Program-made: the position numbers and the translations under genes | Source: Mesorhizobium sp. AR07 | Lineage (GTDB): Bacteria; Pseudomonadota; Alphaproteobacteria; Rhizobiales; Rhizobiaceae | DNA: 64,000 bases | Assembly (NCBI RefSeq): GCF_024746815.1 | Contig: NZ_CP080528.1 | Coordinates: forward strand, 434,001 to 498,000 | Reading direction: 5' to 3' | Shown here: piece by piece, positions 1 to 8,777 of the stretch | How the letters are laid out: the number at the start of each line of letters is the position of its first letter | Numbering within the stretch: position 1 is the first letter of the stretch | The notes under the pieces: model-generated | What the model was told of the DNA's origin: nothing | Databases searched by the model: none | Seen by the model: only the letters and a program-made list of their open reading frames with translations

Positions 1-1681
1 GATGTGCCTTAGCTGTTTGGTAAAGCCGTCGATATGGCTGATCCTGATAGTGCCGGATCTTGGTAAGCTGAAAAGAGCGCGAGTTCTTGACCATCAGGAT
101 CGAGGTCCGCGCGGACATCTCGCGCAGCTCGAGTGGACTGCGCAGCGGCCGCGGGGTGTAGTGTGGGGCCCAAAGGCGCGGCGCGAAGATCCCCTGCCCC
201 GGTCGCATCACCGGCGTCTTGTAGACCTGGGTCGTCTCGCCCAGCATCTCAGATACGAATTCCGAGGTCTCCAGATCGTTTATCTGGATGAAGAGCTTGA
301 TCTGCGAGCCGGAGACGGTGGTGATGCGCTTGTTCTTGCCATAGAGCTCGTCGAGCTGGGCAATGTCCTGCATAACGATCGCCATGCGAAAACCATATCC
401 CGCGCTGATCGTGATCTTCGAGATCAAGGAATCCATGCGGCCGACGTGGTAGAATTCGTCGAGCATGAGCAGCACCTGATGCGGCTCGTCCTCGCCCGGG
501 ATTTTCACCATCATCAAGTCGTGGATTTGCTGGAACAGGATGCGGATCAGCGGTCGGAAGATCGACAACTCGGCGATGGTGCAGCCGATGAAGATCGTCA
601 TCGGATGGCGCCTGAGCTCGCGGATGTCGAAATCAGATGTCTCCGTAGCGGCCGAGATCAGACCGTTGTTCCACAGCGACATTGCCATGTTGACGTTGAA
701 GACGGCCGAATTCCTGGTTTCCGGCTCCAGGGCGATATATTGGTTGAAGCTATCGACGACCCATGTCGGCAGGTGCAGGCGCTCGGTCTTCACGATGGCG
801 CGCAGCACGGAGGAGATATCCTTACCCGTCGTCGTCATGCGCGCAACGCTACGCATGTGCTGCGCGCCAGCGATAAGCGGCGAGGAGAGCACGTAGCCGA
901 TCAGCGCAGAGAGCAGCAGGCGTCCGGCACCCGCCCAAGTATCGTCCGCCTTCTCCGGGATGACGAAGGAGGCGACGACCAGACAGTCGGTCGCCATCCG
1001 CTCGTCGCGCCGCACGAAGTCGAGTGGATTGTAGCGATGTGTGTCGTTCGAGCCAGGCGAAAACATAAAGACCTTGTTGCCCATTGCGCGACGATGGTTC
1101 GCGAGCGCCTCAAAATTCTCCCGCTTCGGGTCGAAGAACACGGCCGAGCCTTGCCAGAGATAGCCATTCGGTAGAACGAAGCCCGTGCCCTTGCCCGAGC
1201 GCGACGGACCGACGACGAGAATGTGAGCGGGCTCGTCGGAGCGGATCGTGGCCCCGGCGAGCTTGCCGAGGATGATCCCTTGCTTTGCTGTCAGGCCCTG
1301 TTTCGCCGCTTCCAGCACGGTGCCGAAACGGGCTTCGCCATAGGGCATCTGCTGGCGATTGACAGTCGCAAAAAGCCAGCCGGCGAGCCCCAGCACCACG
1401 ACGCTGCCGACGGCGATGCCGGCGCGGATCAACGTCTCGACCTGCGTCAGCGGAAAGAAGACGCGCGCGTAAAAATGCTTCCAGGCGATCAGGAAGACGC
1501 TCGCGGTGCGATCATTGTTCTGCATGCGCAAAAGTGCCCAACGGGTTGCGCCCTCGCTCGGGAAGCGGGCTGGTGCCCAGCGCGACGCTACGACGATTTC
1601 ATAAGCCAGGCTCCACAGGAGCCAGAACCCGATGAGCGCCAGAAGGGCAACGCCGATCCTAAAGGCGACGACGCGTGCCAT
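1..1681 (-). CDS. virD4: VirD4/TraG-type conjugative coupling protein (3' end cut by window edge)
   Basis: Type IV coupling protein, the inner-membrane ATPase that hands the relaxase-DNA complex to the secretion channel. The reading frame is open from ATG 1681 to the left edge (560 codons, no stop). Two hydrophobic segments near residues 7-30 and 86-106 anchor the N-terminus. A Walker A motif GPSRSGKGT lies near 158-166, followed by the FFDPKRENF segment typical of TraG/VirD4. The start overlaps virB11 by 23 bases, so it is the last gene of the virB operon seen here. The C-terminus lies outside the window, so intactness cannot be judged. Confidence 0.95.
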   Translation of the reverse strand, partial: MARVVAFRIGVALLALIGFWLLWSLAYEIVVASRWAPARFPSEGATRWALLRMQNNDRTASVFLIAWKHFYARVFFPLTQVETLIRAGIAVGSVVVLGLAGWLFATVNRQQMPYGEARFGTVLEAAKQGLTAKQGIILGKLAGATIRSDEPAHILVVGPSRSGKGTGFVLPNGYLWQGSAVFFDPKRENFEALANHRRAMGNKVFMFSPGSNDTHRYNPLDFVRRDERMATDCLVVASFVIPEKADDTWAGAGRLLLSALIGYVLSSPLIAGAQHMRSVARMTTTGKDISSVLRAIVKTERLHLPTWVVDSFNQYIALEPETRNSAVFNVNMAMSLWNNGLISAATETSDFDIRELRRHPMTIFIGCTIAELSIFRPLIRILFQQIHDLMMVKIPGEDEPHQVLLMLDEFYHVGRMDSLISKITISAGYGFRMAIVMQDIAQLDELYGKNKRITTVSGSQIKLFIQINDLETSEFVSEMLGETTQVYKTPVMRPGQGIFAPRLWAPHYTPRPLRSPLELREMSARTSILMVKNSRSFQLTKIRHYQDQPYRRLYQTAKAH

Positions 1682-2714
1682 GGACGGCCTTCCTCTCACC
1701 CCTGCCTTCGCGCCACTCCGCCATGCGCGCGAAGTAGATGGCCGAGGTGCCGCGCCATCCGCCTATCTTTTGCTGCTGAATGACGATCGGCAGCACCGAT
1801 TTGATATAGCCGACTATTTCCTCGCGCCTGAGGCCGAGGCCGGCCTGCATGACCATCAGGGCAAGCTGTTCAAACGCGCCGGCCGGGTTGTCGGCATGGA
1901 CGGTGGTGATGCTGCCGGGATGGCCGGTGTTAATGGCACGCAGGAACGAATAAGCCTCGGCGCCGCGGATCTCGCCGAGGAAGATGCGGTCCGGTCTCAA
2001 GCGCATTGAGGCCTGCAGCAGTGTCTCCACGGTGACGCGGGCCTCGCCCTGGTCGCCCTTCGAGGCAACGAGCGGCAGAAAGTTCTTCTGGATCGGTTTA
2101 ACCTCGCGCGTGTCCTCGATGGTGATGATGCGCTCGTCGACCGGCACCTCCTTCAGGATCGCGTTGAGAAACGTCGTCTTGCCCGAGCTCGTGCCGCCAG
2201 AAAGCAGGATCGAATAGCGGTTGACGACAGCGAGGCGGATGAAATCCTCGATGCGGCCTGCGTCGAGATGCGCGCATAGGGCCCGGTCGACCTCGGACAA
2301 CGCGCCGTCAGTCGTGGTCACAACCTTGTCGAAGGAGCCGAGCTTGCGGTAGTCGACGAGGCGCATTTCTTTGATGACCTGCTTGCGAATGGCGAAGGCC
2401 CCTCCCCCGGGGGTCGCCGGCGGCATCACGCCTTGGAACCGCTCGCCTGTGGGAAGTGCTGCCGACAGAAGCGGGTGTTCTTCGTTGATGCTCTGGCCGG
2501 AGAACCCCGCGACGCGCTCGGCCAGATGCCGGATTGCCGTTTCGGTGATTTCCGGAACGTCATGACGCTCCATGGCGGATTGGCCGAAGCGCTCCACCCA
2601 GACCGCGCCCGGTCCGTTGACACAGATCTCGACCACCTGATCGTCGTCAAGCCAGGGCCGGATGGGGCCGAGCGCCCTATCGAGAAAGATCGTCTGGTTT
2701 CGAGCCACGTTCAC
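1659..2714 (-). CDS. virB11: VirB11 secretion ATPase
   Basis: Hexameric traffic ATPase on the cytoplasmic face of the type IV channel, working with VirB4 and VirD4 in pilus assembly and substrate transfer. The 351-residue protein has Walker A GGTSSGKT near 173-180, an ITIEDTREV Asp box near 197-205, a Walker B-like IFLGEIRG near 244-251 and a TGHPGSITTVHAD His box near 263-275, all hallmarks of GspE/VirB11 ATPases. Its start overlaps the end of virB10 and its end overlaps virD4, which indicates translational coupling. Length is normal for the family. Confidence 0.96.
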   Translation of the reverse strand: MNVARNQTIFLDRALGPIRPWLDDDQVVEICVNGPGAVWVERFGQSAMERHDVPEITETAIRHLAERVAGFSGQSINEEHPLLSAALPTGERFQGVMPPATPGGGAFAIRKQVIKEMRLVDYRKLGSFDKVVTTTDGALSEVDRALCAHLDAGRIEDFIRLAVVNRYSILLSGGTSSGKTTFLNAILKEVPVDERIITIEDTREVKPIQKNFLPLVASKGDQGEARVTVETLLQASMRLRPDRIFLGEIRGAEAYSFLRAINTGHPGSITTVHADNPAGAFEQLALMVMQAGLGLRREEIVGYIKSVLPIVIQQQKIGGWRGTSAIYFARMAEWREGRGERKAVHGTRRRL

Positions 2715-4032
2715 GTTTGAGCTCCTGAAGCGCTTCCTTCACCGGATCGGGATAGAGTGCGGAGAAATCGAGGTCGCGCCTGACGAAGACGATGATCCGC
2801 GTTCCCTGGTCGAGGTAGATTGTCGGGGGGATGTTGATAGAGTTTTTCAGCGCCTCCTGCGCGATGTTGGTGAGGGTCTGCGAGACATTCTGCGCGGCGA
2901 TTTGGCGGGCCTGGAGCGCCTGCTGGTTCTGATTGGCGCCGGTTTGCGTCGTCGTGACCAGACCGGTTACCGGATCGGTGGTGGTGATCGTCGTGCCGCC
3001 GGCGTTGCCGGTGTTTTGGCCAAGGCCGCTCAGGAACTGGGAGAAACCGCCGACGACCGACAGCATGATCGCCGAACCAAACCGCTCGACATAGTGATTG
3101 TCGACAAATCCGGCATTGCCGGCGCGGCCGAGATCGTCGGTGCCGATCGATCCGAGCTGCACGGACACCCCATCCGACCGCAGCATCCGCGTCCAGACGA
3201 TAAAGACGCGGGTCTGGCCTTGGGTGATCCCGGATTTGTATTCGCCGACGAGATGACTGCCGGCTGGAATAAGGATGCGCCGGCCGTCGAAGGACCAAAC
3301 ATTTTCGGTGGTCACCGCGCGCACCATGCCGGGAAGATCGCTTTGCACCGCGGTCTCGAGGACGCCGCGCACCAAGGTCCCCTGCGCGACGAGTGCGTCG
3401 ATGCGGTTGTTCTTGATCGCCTTCGCCACTTCGACACCCGCGTTCGCTACGGAGGCCAGGAACCGCCGGTTCGGGTCGTCCTCCTGCTGCCCCGCGCCGT
3501 CGCGCGCGCTGTCGCCCGGATTTGCTGTCCCGTCGCTCGCAGCCGCATTGTCGGCGATCACCTGCGGCGCCCGCAGCCGTTCCCATTTGCGCCGCTCCGC
3601 CTCCTGGCGCTGACGCTCGAGTTCGGCCAGGCGACGGGCTTCGTCATCGTTTGGTGGCGCCACGACCAGCGGCGGCTCGGGAGGTGGCGGTGCCGGTAGG
3701 GCGATTGGTGGCGCGACCGGCGGCGGAGGCACAGTCGGTTCCGGGGCGGCCGGGGCCGCCGGAACAACAATTGTGCCCTGGTTGGTCCGTGTCTGCGGCG
3801 ATGCGAGCGACGGCGCGGGAAACTGTGTCGTGGTGAACTCCTCCTTGTCCGGCGACGTCATGTTCTTCGGCGTTCGCTGGAGCGACACGTAGATCAGCCA
3901 GCCGGCGATCACGAGCGCGCCGACTGGCACGGCGAATTTCAAGATCCGGCCAAAGCCGGTCGAACCGCGCGCGACCGTCGTGGCGGCTGCGGCATCGAGC
4001 TCAAGCGAGCGATAGTCCTGCGGGCTCGGCAT
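2677..4032 (-). CDS. virB10: VirB10/TrbI channel protein
   Basis: VirB10 spans the periplasm and links the inner-membrane ATPases to the outer-membrane pore with VirB7 and VirB9. The 451-residue product has a short cytoplasmic N-terminus, one membrane segment near residues 28-49, a proline-rich linker near 85-130 (runs of PPPPVAPP and PAPPPPEPP) and a C-terminal TrbI domain with the conserved RRILIPAGSHLVGEY-like stretch. It sits between virB9 (6-base gap) and virB11 (38-base overlap). Length and architecture match the family. Confidence 0.95.
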   Translation of the reverse strand: MPSPQDYRSLELDAAAATTVARGSTGFGRILKFAVPVGALVIAGWLIYVSLQRTPKNMTSPDKEEFTTTQFPAPSLASPQTRTNQGTIVVPAAPAAPEPTVPPPPVAPPIALPAPPPPEPPLVVAPPNDDEARRLAELERQRQEAERRKWERLRAPQVIADNAAASDGTANPGDSARDGAGQQEDDPNRRFLASVANAGVEVAKAIKNNRIDALVAQGTLVRGVLETAVQSDLPGMVRAVTTENVWSFDGRRILIPAGSHLVGEYKSGITQGQTRVFIVWTRMLRSDGVSVQLGSIGTDDLGRAGNAGFVDNHYVERFGSAIMLSVVGGFSQFLSGLGQNTGNAGGTTITTTDPVTGLVTTTQTGANQNQQALQARQIAAQNVSQTLTNIAQEALKNSINIPPTIYLDQGTRIIVFVRRDLDFSALYPDPVKEALQELKRERGSKPDDLSR

Positions 4033-4038
4033 GGCGCC

Positions 4039-4854
4039 TCAGCCTCCCGTCGCGGGCGACGGCATTCCGACGCGCTGGGGAGCATAGGGCTCCAATCCGT
4101 TCGGCTCATGCACATTGGTGAGCCGCCGGTTGAAGATGCAGGTCGCAACGCTCCCGTTGCGTAGGGTCCATTGCCGGCTGACCTTGTCGACGACGACATA
4201 GGGACCCTCGCTCCGGAAATTTGCCAGGCTCTCGTTGCGACCGCTGTCGACGATGTAGATCGCCGGCGTCTCGCCCTCGAAGCGGAACCACGTCTTGGTG
4301 CCGTCGTCGAAGACGGCGATCGGCTTGTTTGCCGACGAGCCCTTGTAACCGTAGTCGCTGTTGGCATTGGCGATGTTGAGGGCCTTGAGGTTCGGGTTCG
4401 CCGCTCGTTCCTTAGCAGTCGCCAGGAGCTGCGCAGTCGCCTCGTCCTCGCGGTAACGGAAGCGCACGACAAAGATCTGTGTCGCCGGTGGGCGGGTATT
4501 TGATCGCAGCAGGAAGGAATAGATGCGCTTGTCGGTCACGACATTGAGGTTCGACAGCGCCTCCTTCTCGATCGGTTTGACGAAAATGATGTCGCCCTTG
4601 TGGTTGGGTTCGACCTTCCAGGCGGTCGAGTCGCCCAGCGCCAGCGTCTCGATCTTCTCATCGCCCTGCAACTCGATCATGGTCGAAGTGCCGAAAGTGG
4701 CGTCGATCGCGGTGACATTGTCCTTGTTGTAGACGACATCGCGGACGCGACTGTCGACGCGCCCGGGCTTCGGGATAGCCTCCGAGACGGCCGGTCCGAC
4801 CCCGAGCCAAAGGATCAAGCCGACGACGATGCTGTCAGGGACAAAACGATTCAT
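4039..4854 (-). CDS. virB9: VirB9 outer-membrane core protein
   Basis: VirB9 forms the outer-membrane core of the type IV channel with VirB7 and VirB10. I place the start at ATG 4854, which overlaps the virB8 stop (ATGA) and begins a clear signal peptide ending near AVSEA. A longer frame opens at 4947 but would lie inside virB8. The mature protein contains YNKDNVTAIDATFGTSTMIEL near the N-terminus and the FLLRS and NYGYKGS-like segments typical of the VirB9/CagX family. Product is 271 residues. Confidence 0.93.
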   Translation of the reverse strand: MNRFVPDSIVVGLILWLGVGPAVSEAIPKPGRVDSRVRDVVYNKDNVTAIDATFGTSTMIELQGDEKIETLALGDSTAWKVEPNHKGDIIFVKPIEKEALSNLNVVTDKRIYSFLLRSNTRPPATQIFVVRFRYREDEATAQLLATAKERAANPNLKALNIANANSDYGYKGSSANKPIAVFDDGTKTWFRFEGETPAIYIVDSGRNESLANFRSEGPYVVVDKVSRQWTLRNGSVATCIFNRRLTNVHEPNGLEPYAPQRVGMPSPATGG

Positions 4855-5570
4855 TGCTGCGCCCCCATGGTTCCCGGGGACGGCGCTGTTTCCTGGTCGC
4901 GTCGGTACTCCAACGCTTGAAAGCCGAGAGGATTGTCGAAGCGCCATTCATTGCGCATCGGCGCCGAAGTGTAGCGGAATCGCACAAGCGAGACCCAGTT
5001 CGCCGTGACGATGTTGGTGGCGGACTTGGTGTCGGTCGAGAAGCGCACCAATGCCGTCCGGTTGTTCGGGAAGGTTACCGATTTGATTGATACGGACACC
5101 ACCGTGTTCGTGCCATTGATCTTGATCGGGTTCTGCGGATTGGCGGGGGAATAGATCTCTGTCAGCTCGCGGGCGGCGTCGCCCGCGGCCAGCAGTTGCG
5201 CAAGGTCGAAATTGTCCTTGAGCGCCTTGGGGTCGTAGGTCTCGCGCGCCTTGACGTAGCGGACTACGTTGAAGGTGGTGACAGCCTCGTCCTGCGTCAG
5301 CGGCCCTTCCGCCATCGGCCGCTTGACCTCGACGAAGCCCGTCGCCTTGTCGACGACGACCATATAGGGCTCATAGGTCTTGAGCGGCACGAGCAGCGCC
5401 AACGTTGCGAGCGAACCGATCGCGACCACGGTCATCACCGCCGCGACGATCCAGGCGAGCGCTCGTGAATTGCGATTGCGACGCGCGATGTCCTGTTCCC
5501 AGGTCATCCCTTCCGAATAATAGCGCGGGTCGACGCGTCGCTCCGCTATGGCTGCACTTGCCTGCGTCAT
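4851..5570 (-). CDS. virB8: VirB8 inner-membrane assembly protein
   Basis: VirB8 is a bitopic inner-membrane protein that nucleates assembly of the type IV channel. The 239-residue product has a cytoplasmic N-terminus, one membrane span near residues 37-62 and a periplasmic NTF2-like domain with YEPYMVVVDKATG just after the membrane, a VirB8 hallmark. It overlaps virB9 and virB6 by four bases on each side (ATGA). Nothing unusual was seen. Confidence 0.94.
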   Translation of the reverse strand: MTQASAAIAERRVDPRYYSEGMTWEQDIARRNRNSRALAWIVAAVMTVVAIGSLATLALLVPLKTYEPYMVVVDKATGFVEVKRPMAEGPLTQDEAVTTFNVVRYVKARETYDPKALKDNFDLAQLLAAGDAARELTEIYSPANPQNPIKINGTNTVVSVSIKSVTFPNNRTALVRFSTDTKSATNIVTANWVSLVRFRYTSAPMRNEWRFDNPLGFQALEYRRDQETAPSPGTMGAQQ

Positions 5571-6703
5571 GATGATGAAGATGTCCTGTTGTCACGGGCC
5601 GTTGGCGTCACGGCGGGATTGCTGATCTGGGCTGCAAGGCGCCGGAACTCCGGTGTCTCGGCCCAAGCGGCGGCCCTGAGGCCAACGCGTGCCCGCTGTC
5701 TCGCGGCGAGCTCCTCGCGCCGTGAGACCGAGGCCGGATTGAAAGGATTGCGAAACGCCAGCCGGCCGCGGTTCGCAGCAAGCGCGGCCCGGGCGCCGGT
5801 GACGCTGGCGTAGAACCGACCTATCCGCGGTGCGCCGATCGGCACGCCACCTGCGATCGCTGCCGCCACATTGTTAATCTGCGCGAGCAGGAGAATGCCG
5901 ATGATGGCAAGCAGCACGACCGGGCCAATCGTTGCCCAGGTCGGGCTCTTGGTGTTGGCGACGCCGTTTAGCGTGTCGATCGTCTGCTGGATAAGGCTGA
6001 CGTAGAAGGCGAGGAACGCATAGACAAGGACCTGCACCAGAAAATACTGAACCAATGCGCTGAGCCAGCCCGAGAAGAACCGTGTGGTGACGCCGAAGAG
6101 CAGGAGGATGATGAAGATCGGCGCTAAGGCGAGCAGTAGCCACATGAACATCTTCGACAGCATGATGAGGAACAGCGCAAAGCCGATCAGCACCGCCATC
6201 ACGACGTAAAAGACGGCAGCAAAGATATAAGGTCCCCAATTGGTGATGCCGGCGTTCTGCAGGAAGGCCTCTGTCGCATTGTTCGTCGTGTCCCACATGT
6301 TCTGAAGCGCGTTCTGAACTCCGTTGACGGAGGCAAGGTTCACCGCGGTGCCGGTGTTGTCAGCTGTGGTGACAGCGCTCAAGAGCGCATTGCCAATTGC
6401 GGAAGGCCCCTCGTTCATCAGGTTGTAGACGAGCGTCTGGAAATCGTTCCAACTCGTGGCAAGGGCATAGATGGTGAAGGCCCGCAACAACCGAAAAGCA
6501 TGATCGGCCGGGCCGCCGCTCGCCGTTCCCTGCCAGATGCCGACGCCCCAGAAGATGACGTAGAGGGTGAGAAGTAGCCCGGCGACGCCCGTGCCACCGC
6601 CGGATGTCGCCGCGTTCGCGAGCGCCCGATAAGCGGTCGAGACGTAGTTTTGCCCAAGCTGGTCGACCGACTGGAGCAATGTGGTGATGTTGAACGACCC
6701 CAT
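5567..6703 (-). CDS. virB6: VirB6/TrbL polytopic channel protein
   Basis: VirB6 is the polytopic inner-membrane component through which the DNA substrate is thought to pass. The 378-residue product has several hydrophobic segments (near 43-60, 160-185, 185-205, 215-240 and 260-285) and a basic C-terminal tail rich in Arg and Ala. Its position between the lipoprotein gene and virB8, with a four-base overlap to virB8, fits. The family is poorly conserved, so the call rests on topology, length and place in the operon. Confidence 0.9.
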   Translation of the reverse strand: MGSFNITTLLQSVDQLGQNYVSTAYRALANAATSGGGTGVAGLLLTLYVIFWGVGIWQGTASGGPADHAFRLLRAFTIYALATSWNDFQTLVYNLMNEGPSAIGNALLSAVTTADNTGTAVNLASVNGVQNALQNMWDTTNNATEAFLQNAGITNWGPYIFAAVFYVVMAVLIGFALFLIMLSKMFMWLLLALAPIFIILLLFGVTTRFFSGWLSALVQYFLVQVLVYAFLAFYVSLIQQTIDTLNGVANTKSPTWATIGPVVLLAIIGILLLAQINNVAAAIAGGVPIGAPRIGRFYASVTGARAALAANRGRLAFRNPFNPASVSRREELAARQRARVGLRAAAWAETPEFRRLAAQISNPAVTPTARDNRTSSSS

Positions 6704-6711
6704 CCGCCCCC

Positions 6712-6909
6712 TCAGATCGATTTCATCGGGCCGCAGCTGTCGGGAAACCGCTGCGCTGGTGAGAGCGCCGGCGCGGCGGCCGGGTCGGCATAGGCGAGCG
6801 GCGCACCACTTTCATCCGAGGAGCACGGTGCCTTCAGGGGCTTATAGGCGCAGCCCAAGAGAGCTGCTGCCAGCGTGAATGTGAGGGCCAGTCCGATCGC
6901 AGCCTTCAT
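6712..6909 (-). CDS. Small VirB7-like lipoprotein
   Basis: A 65-residue protein with a lipoprotein signal peptide: charged MKAA start, hydrophobic core and lipobox ALLGC with Cys near residue 20. A short lipoprotein just before virB6 is the expected place and size for VirB7, which stabilises VirB9 in the outer membrane. Two further Cys residues could form disulfides, as VirB7 does with VirB9. The sequence is too short for a firm family call; entry-exclusion lipoproteins of similar size are an alternative. It overlaps the upstream small gene by four bases. Confidence 0.72.
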   Translation of the reverse strand: MKAAIGLALTFTLAAALLGCAYKPLKAPCSSDESGAPLAYADPAAAPALSPAQRFPDSCGPMKSI

Positions 6910-7097
6910 TTCTTTGGCTCTTTCGGCTGAGTGAACGTCATGGTGCGCGTGGCGGCTTGTGCCGCATCATCCTGCGAGACCGGCCCGGCCGCCGTCGACG
7001 ATTGGTTCGGCTGCTCGCGCGGCTTCCACACCGCCAGATATATAGTTTCGGCGATAAGGATTCCGGCAACGAGGAAGCCAATGGCTTGTTTTGACAC
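6906..7097 (-). CDS. Small single-span membrane protein of the virB operon
   Basis: A 63-residue protein starting at GTG 7097, supported by a GGAGG Shine-Dalgarno four bases upstream. One hydrophobic segment spans about residues 6-24, then a polar tail rich in Gln, Thr and Lys. It lies between virB5 and the VirB7-like lipoprotein gene and overlaps the latter by four bases. I do not recognise a family. Its position suggests an accessory role in the channel or in entry exclusion, but this is inference only. Confidence 0.6.
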   Translation of the reverse strand: MSKQAIGFLVAGILIAETIYLAVWKPREQPNQSSTAAGPVSQDDAAQAATRTMTFTQPKEPKK

Positions 7098-7118
7098 ATG
7101 TCCTCCGGTCGTTCTCTT

Positions 7119-7148
7119 GGAATTCAGGGTCGGGGAATTCAGGGTCGG
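7119..7148. repeat. Perfect 15-bp tandem duplication
   Basis: GGAATTCAGGGTCGG occurs twice head to tail with no mismatch, filling most of the 54-base gap between the virB5 stop and the next small gene. It probably arose by slippage and may change the spacing of the intercistronic leader. Confidence 0.85.
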
Positions 7149-7151
7149 GCT

Positions 7152-7871
7152 TTACTGCGTGAACTTCATCGCCCGCGCCGCGGCGGATTCGGCGGCGATA
7201 CGGTCGAGGTTGGCCTGGTTGGCTGCCGCGGCGGCGTTGTTCACGACGCCATTCAGTTCATTGATCGTCTGGCCCGTCTGAACCTGGACCTGGGTGTTCT
7301 GGTCAACGCTGCCCTTGAGATCGGGGGCCTGGCCGATTTGCTGGCCACCTTGTGTGAAGGCCGCCGACCTCGTTTGCACTGCGGCCTGCGTCGACGTGAT
7401 CAGCCCGGAGAGCGTCGCGGCAACATTGACGGAATTCTGGTAAGCCGTGTCGACCGGATGGGTCTGGCCTGCGGTGAGACCAGTGATGGTCTTTACCAGC
7501 TGCAGCCCATTGATCAGCGTCGAGACGATGTTCTGGGACCCCGGGCTCATCCCTGCAAACGATAGAGCACCGCCGGAGATGACTGAGCCGAGCGAGGGCG
7601 CCTGCGCCATCGAGAAACCGCCACCGAGCGCCATTTGGGCAAGGCTGCCCTGGGCGACGGAAGCGCGATCGCCGGTGACGGCCTGCAGTGTCTTTTGGGT
7701 GAATTGGAGGATCTGCTGATCTGCGGTGAGGATCTGCCGCGTGCTGGTCGCGATCTCCTGCGCCTTAGCAAGATTGGTATTGTCGATGACGGGTACTTGC
7801 GCACGGGCCTCGGCACAAATGAGACCGAAGAGTGCGGTGAGGACAAAGGCGAACGAGCGGGATATCGACAT
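7152..7871 (-). CDS. virB5: VirB5-like minor pilin / adhesin
   Basis: A 239-residue exported protein with a signal peptide ending near AEARA (about residue 24), followed by a helix-rich Ala/Gln/Thr-rich mature part. VirB5 proteins sit at the pilus tip and help recognise recipient cells. The segment AKAQEIATSTRQILTADQQI resembles the coiled N-terminal helix of VirB5/TrbJ. Position between virB4 and virB6 supports the call, although a second exported protein lies between it and virB4. Confidence 0.82.
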   Translation of the reverse strand: MSISRSFAFVLTALFGLICAEARAQVPVIDNTNLAKAQEIATSTRQILTADQQILQFTQKTLQAVTGDRASVAQGSLAQMALGGGFSMAQAPSLGSVISGGALSFAGMSPGSQNIVSTLINGLQLVKTITGLTAGQTHPVDTAYQNSVNVAATLSGLITSTQAAVQTRSAAFTQGGQQIGQAPDLKGSVDQNTQVQVQTGQTINELNGVVNNAAAAANQANLDRIAAESAAARAMKFTQ

Positions 7872-7880
7872 GGCGGGGTC

Positions 7881-8777
7881 CTAGCGTGCGTTTGCTTGCA
7901 TGGCCGCGAGAGCGGCATTGACGTCGGTGGCGGAGAGAGCGCTCGGGACGGGACTGGCCGATTGGGCCGCGTCCTGGTTGCGTGCCAGGAAGAAGGCAAC
8001 GTTGCCGCTGCTATCGGTGGCGCGTGCCGCGACGCAGGCCGGGTCGGGCGGGGTCCCGGGCGGTGTGGTCGAGCAGGAAGCCGGCTGACGGCAGGGGTCG
8101 GCTGCGGTACCCGATCCCGCCATTCCGGCTGGGCACAGGAGCCCGCTGACCGGCATCGATGTCCCTGGGCTCGAGCGCATGCCCATCGCTGCCCGGCTCA
8201 TGTCGCTGGTTTGCGCGAGATTGGGCGCATTCAGCGCCGTCACCCAGAGATTGGCCGAGCCGATGGCGCTATTCCAGGCGAGGTTGTTTTGCAGGCGCGC
8301 GGCGCTGTTCAGGTCAAACGCGCCCATCACTGTTGGCGCCGTGCCGACCTGTTGACCTGCCGCCTGGAACATGGTTCGCGCGGCGCTGAGCGACTGACCG
8401 CTGGCATCAAGACCGGCGACCACATCGCCGCTCGATTTGAACAGCGACTGGCTGTTCAAGGCCGCGCCTCGCGCCGTCGCGTCGGGCGTTGCTGGCATAT
8501 CCGGCGCATAGCCCTGGATCGCCTTGGCACCGGCGCCCATCTGCGGCTGTAGGGTTGGGTCGCTGACATTGGCCTTCTTGCCGGTGGTCATGGCGCATTT
8601 GACGCCGCTGTTGGCGTCCTGGCGCTGCGTCGTGATCGGCACGAGATTTACCGTCGCGCTCGCGGTCTGCGAGTGTTCGGTAAGCTGCGCGGCATCGATG
8701 GTCGGAATATCCGCGCAAGCCGGCGCGGTGAAACTGCAGGTGGTTATAAGAGCGAAGGCGGCGAAAACTGCTTTCAT
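7881..8777 (-). CDS. Exported protein of the T4SS operon, unknown function
   Basis: A 298-residue protein with a signal peptide (MKAVFAAFALITT, cleavage near ACADI at about residue 23). The mature part is Ala/Ser-rich, has a predicted helical middle and a Cys/Pro-rich segment near 215-250 with several Cys residues that could form disulfides. It overlaps the virB4 stop (ATGA) and precedes virB5 by ten bases, so it is co-expressed with the channel. It may be a second VirB5/TrbJ-like surface subunit. I do not recognise a family. Confidence 0.75.
   Translation of the reverse strand: MKAVFAAFALITTCSFTAPACADIPTIDAAQLTEHSQTASATVNLVPITTQRQDANSGVKCAMTTGKKANVSDPTLQPQMGAGAKAIQGYAPDMPATPDATARGAALNSQSLFKSSGDVVAGLDASGQSLSAARTMFQAAGQQVGTAPTVMGAFDLNSAARLQNNLAWNSAIGSANLWVTALNAPNLAQTSDMSRAAMGMRSSPGTSMPVSGLLCPAGMAGSGTAADPCRQPASCSTTPPGTPPDPACVAARATDSSGNVAFFLARNQDAAQSASPVPSALSATDVNAALAAMQANAR

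Noticed and set aside
2..1174. Plus-strand frame of 390 codons
   Set aside because: It is antisense to virD4, whose minus-strand frame has Walker A and TraG motifs; the plus frame is Asp/Arg/His-rich with no family features.
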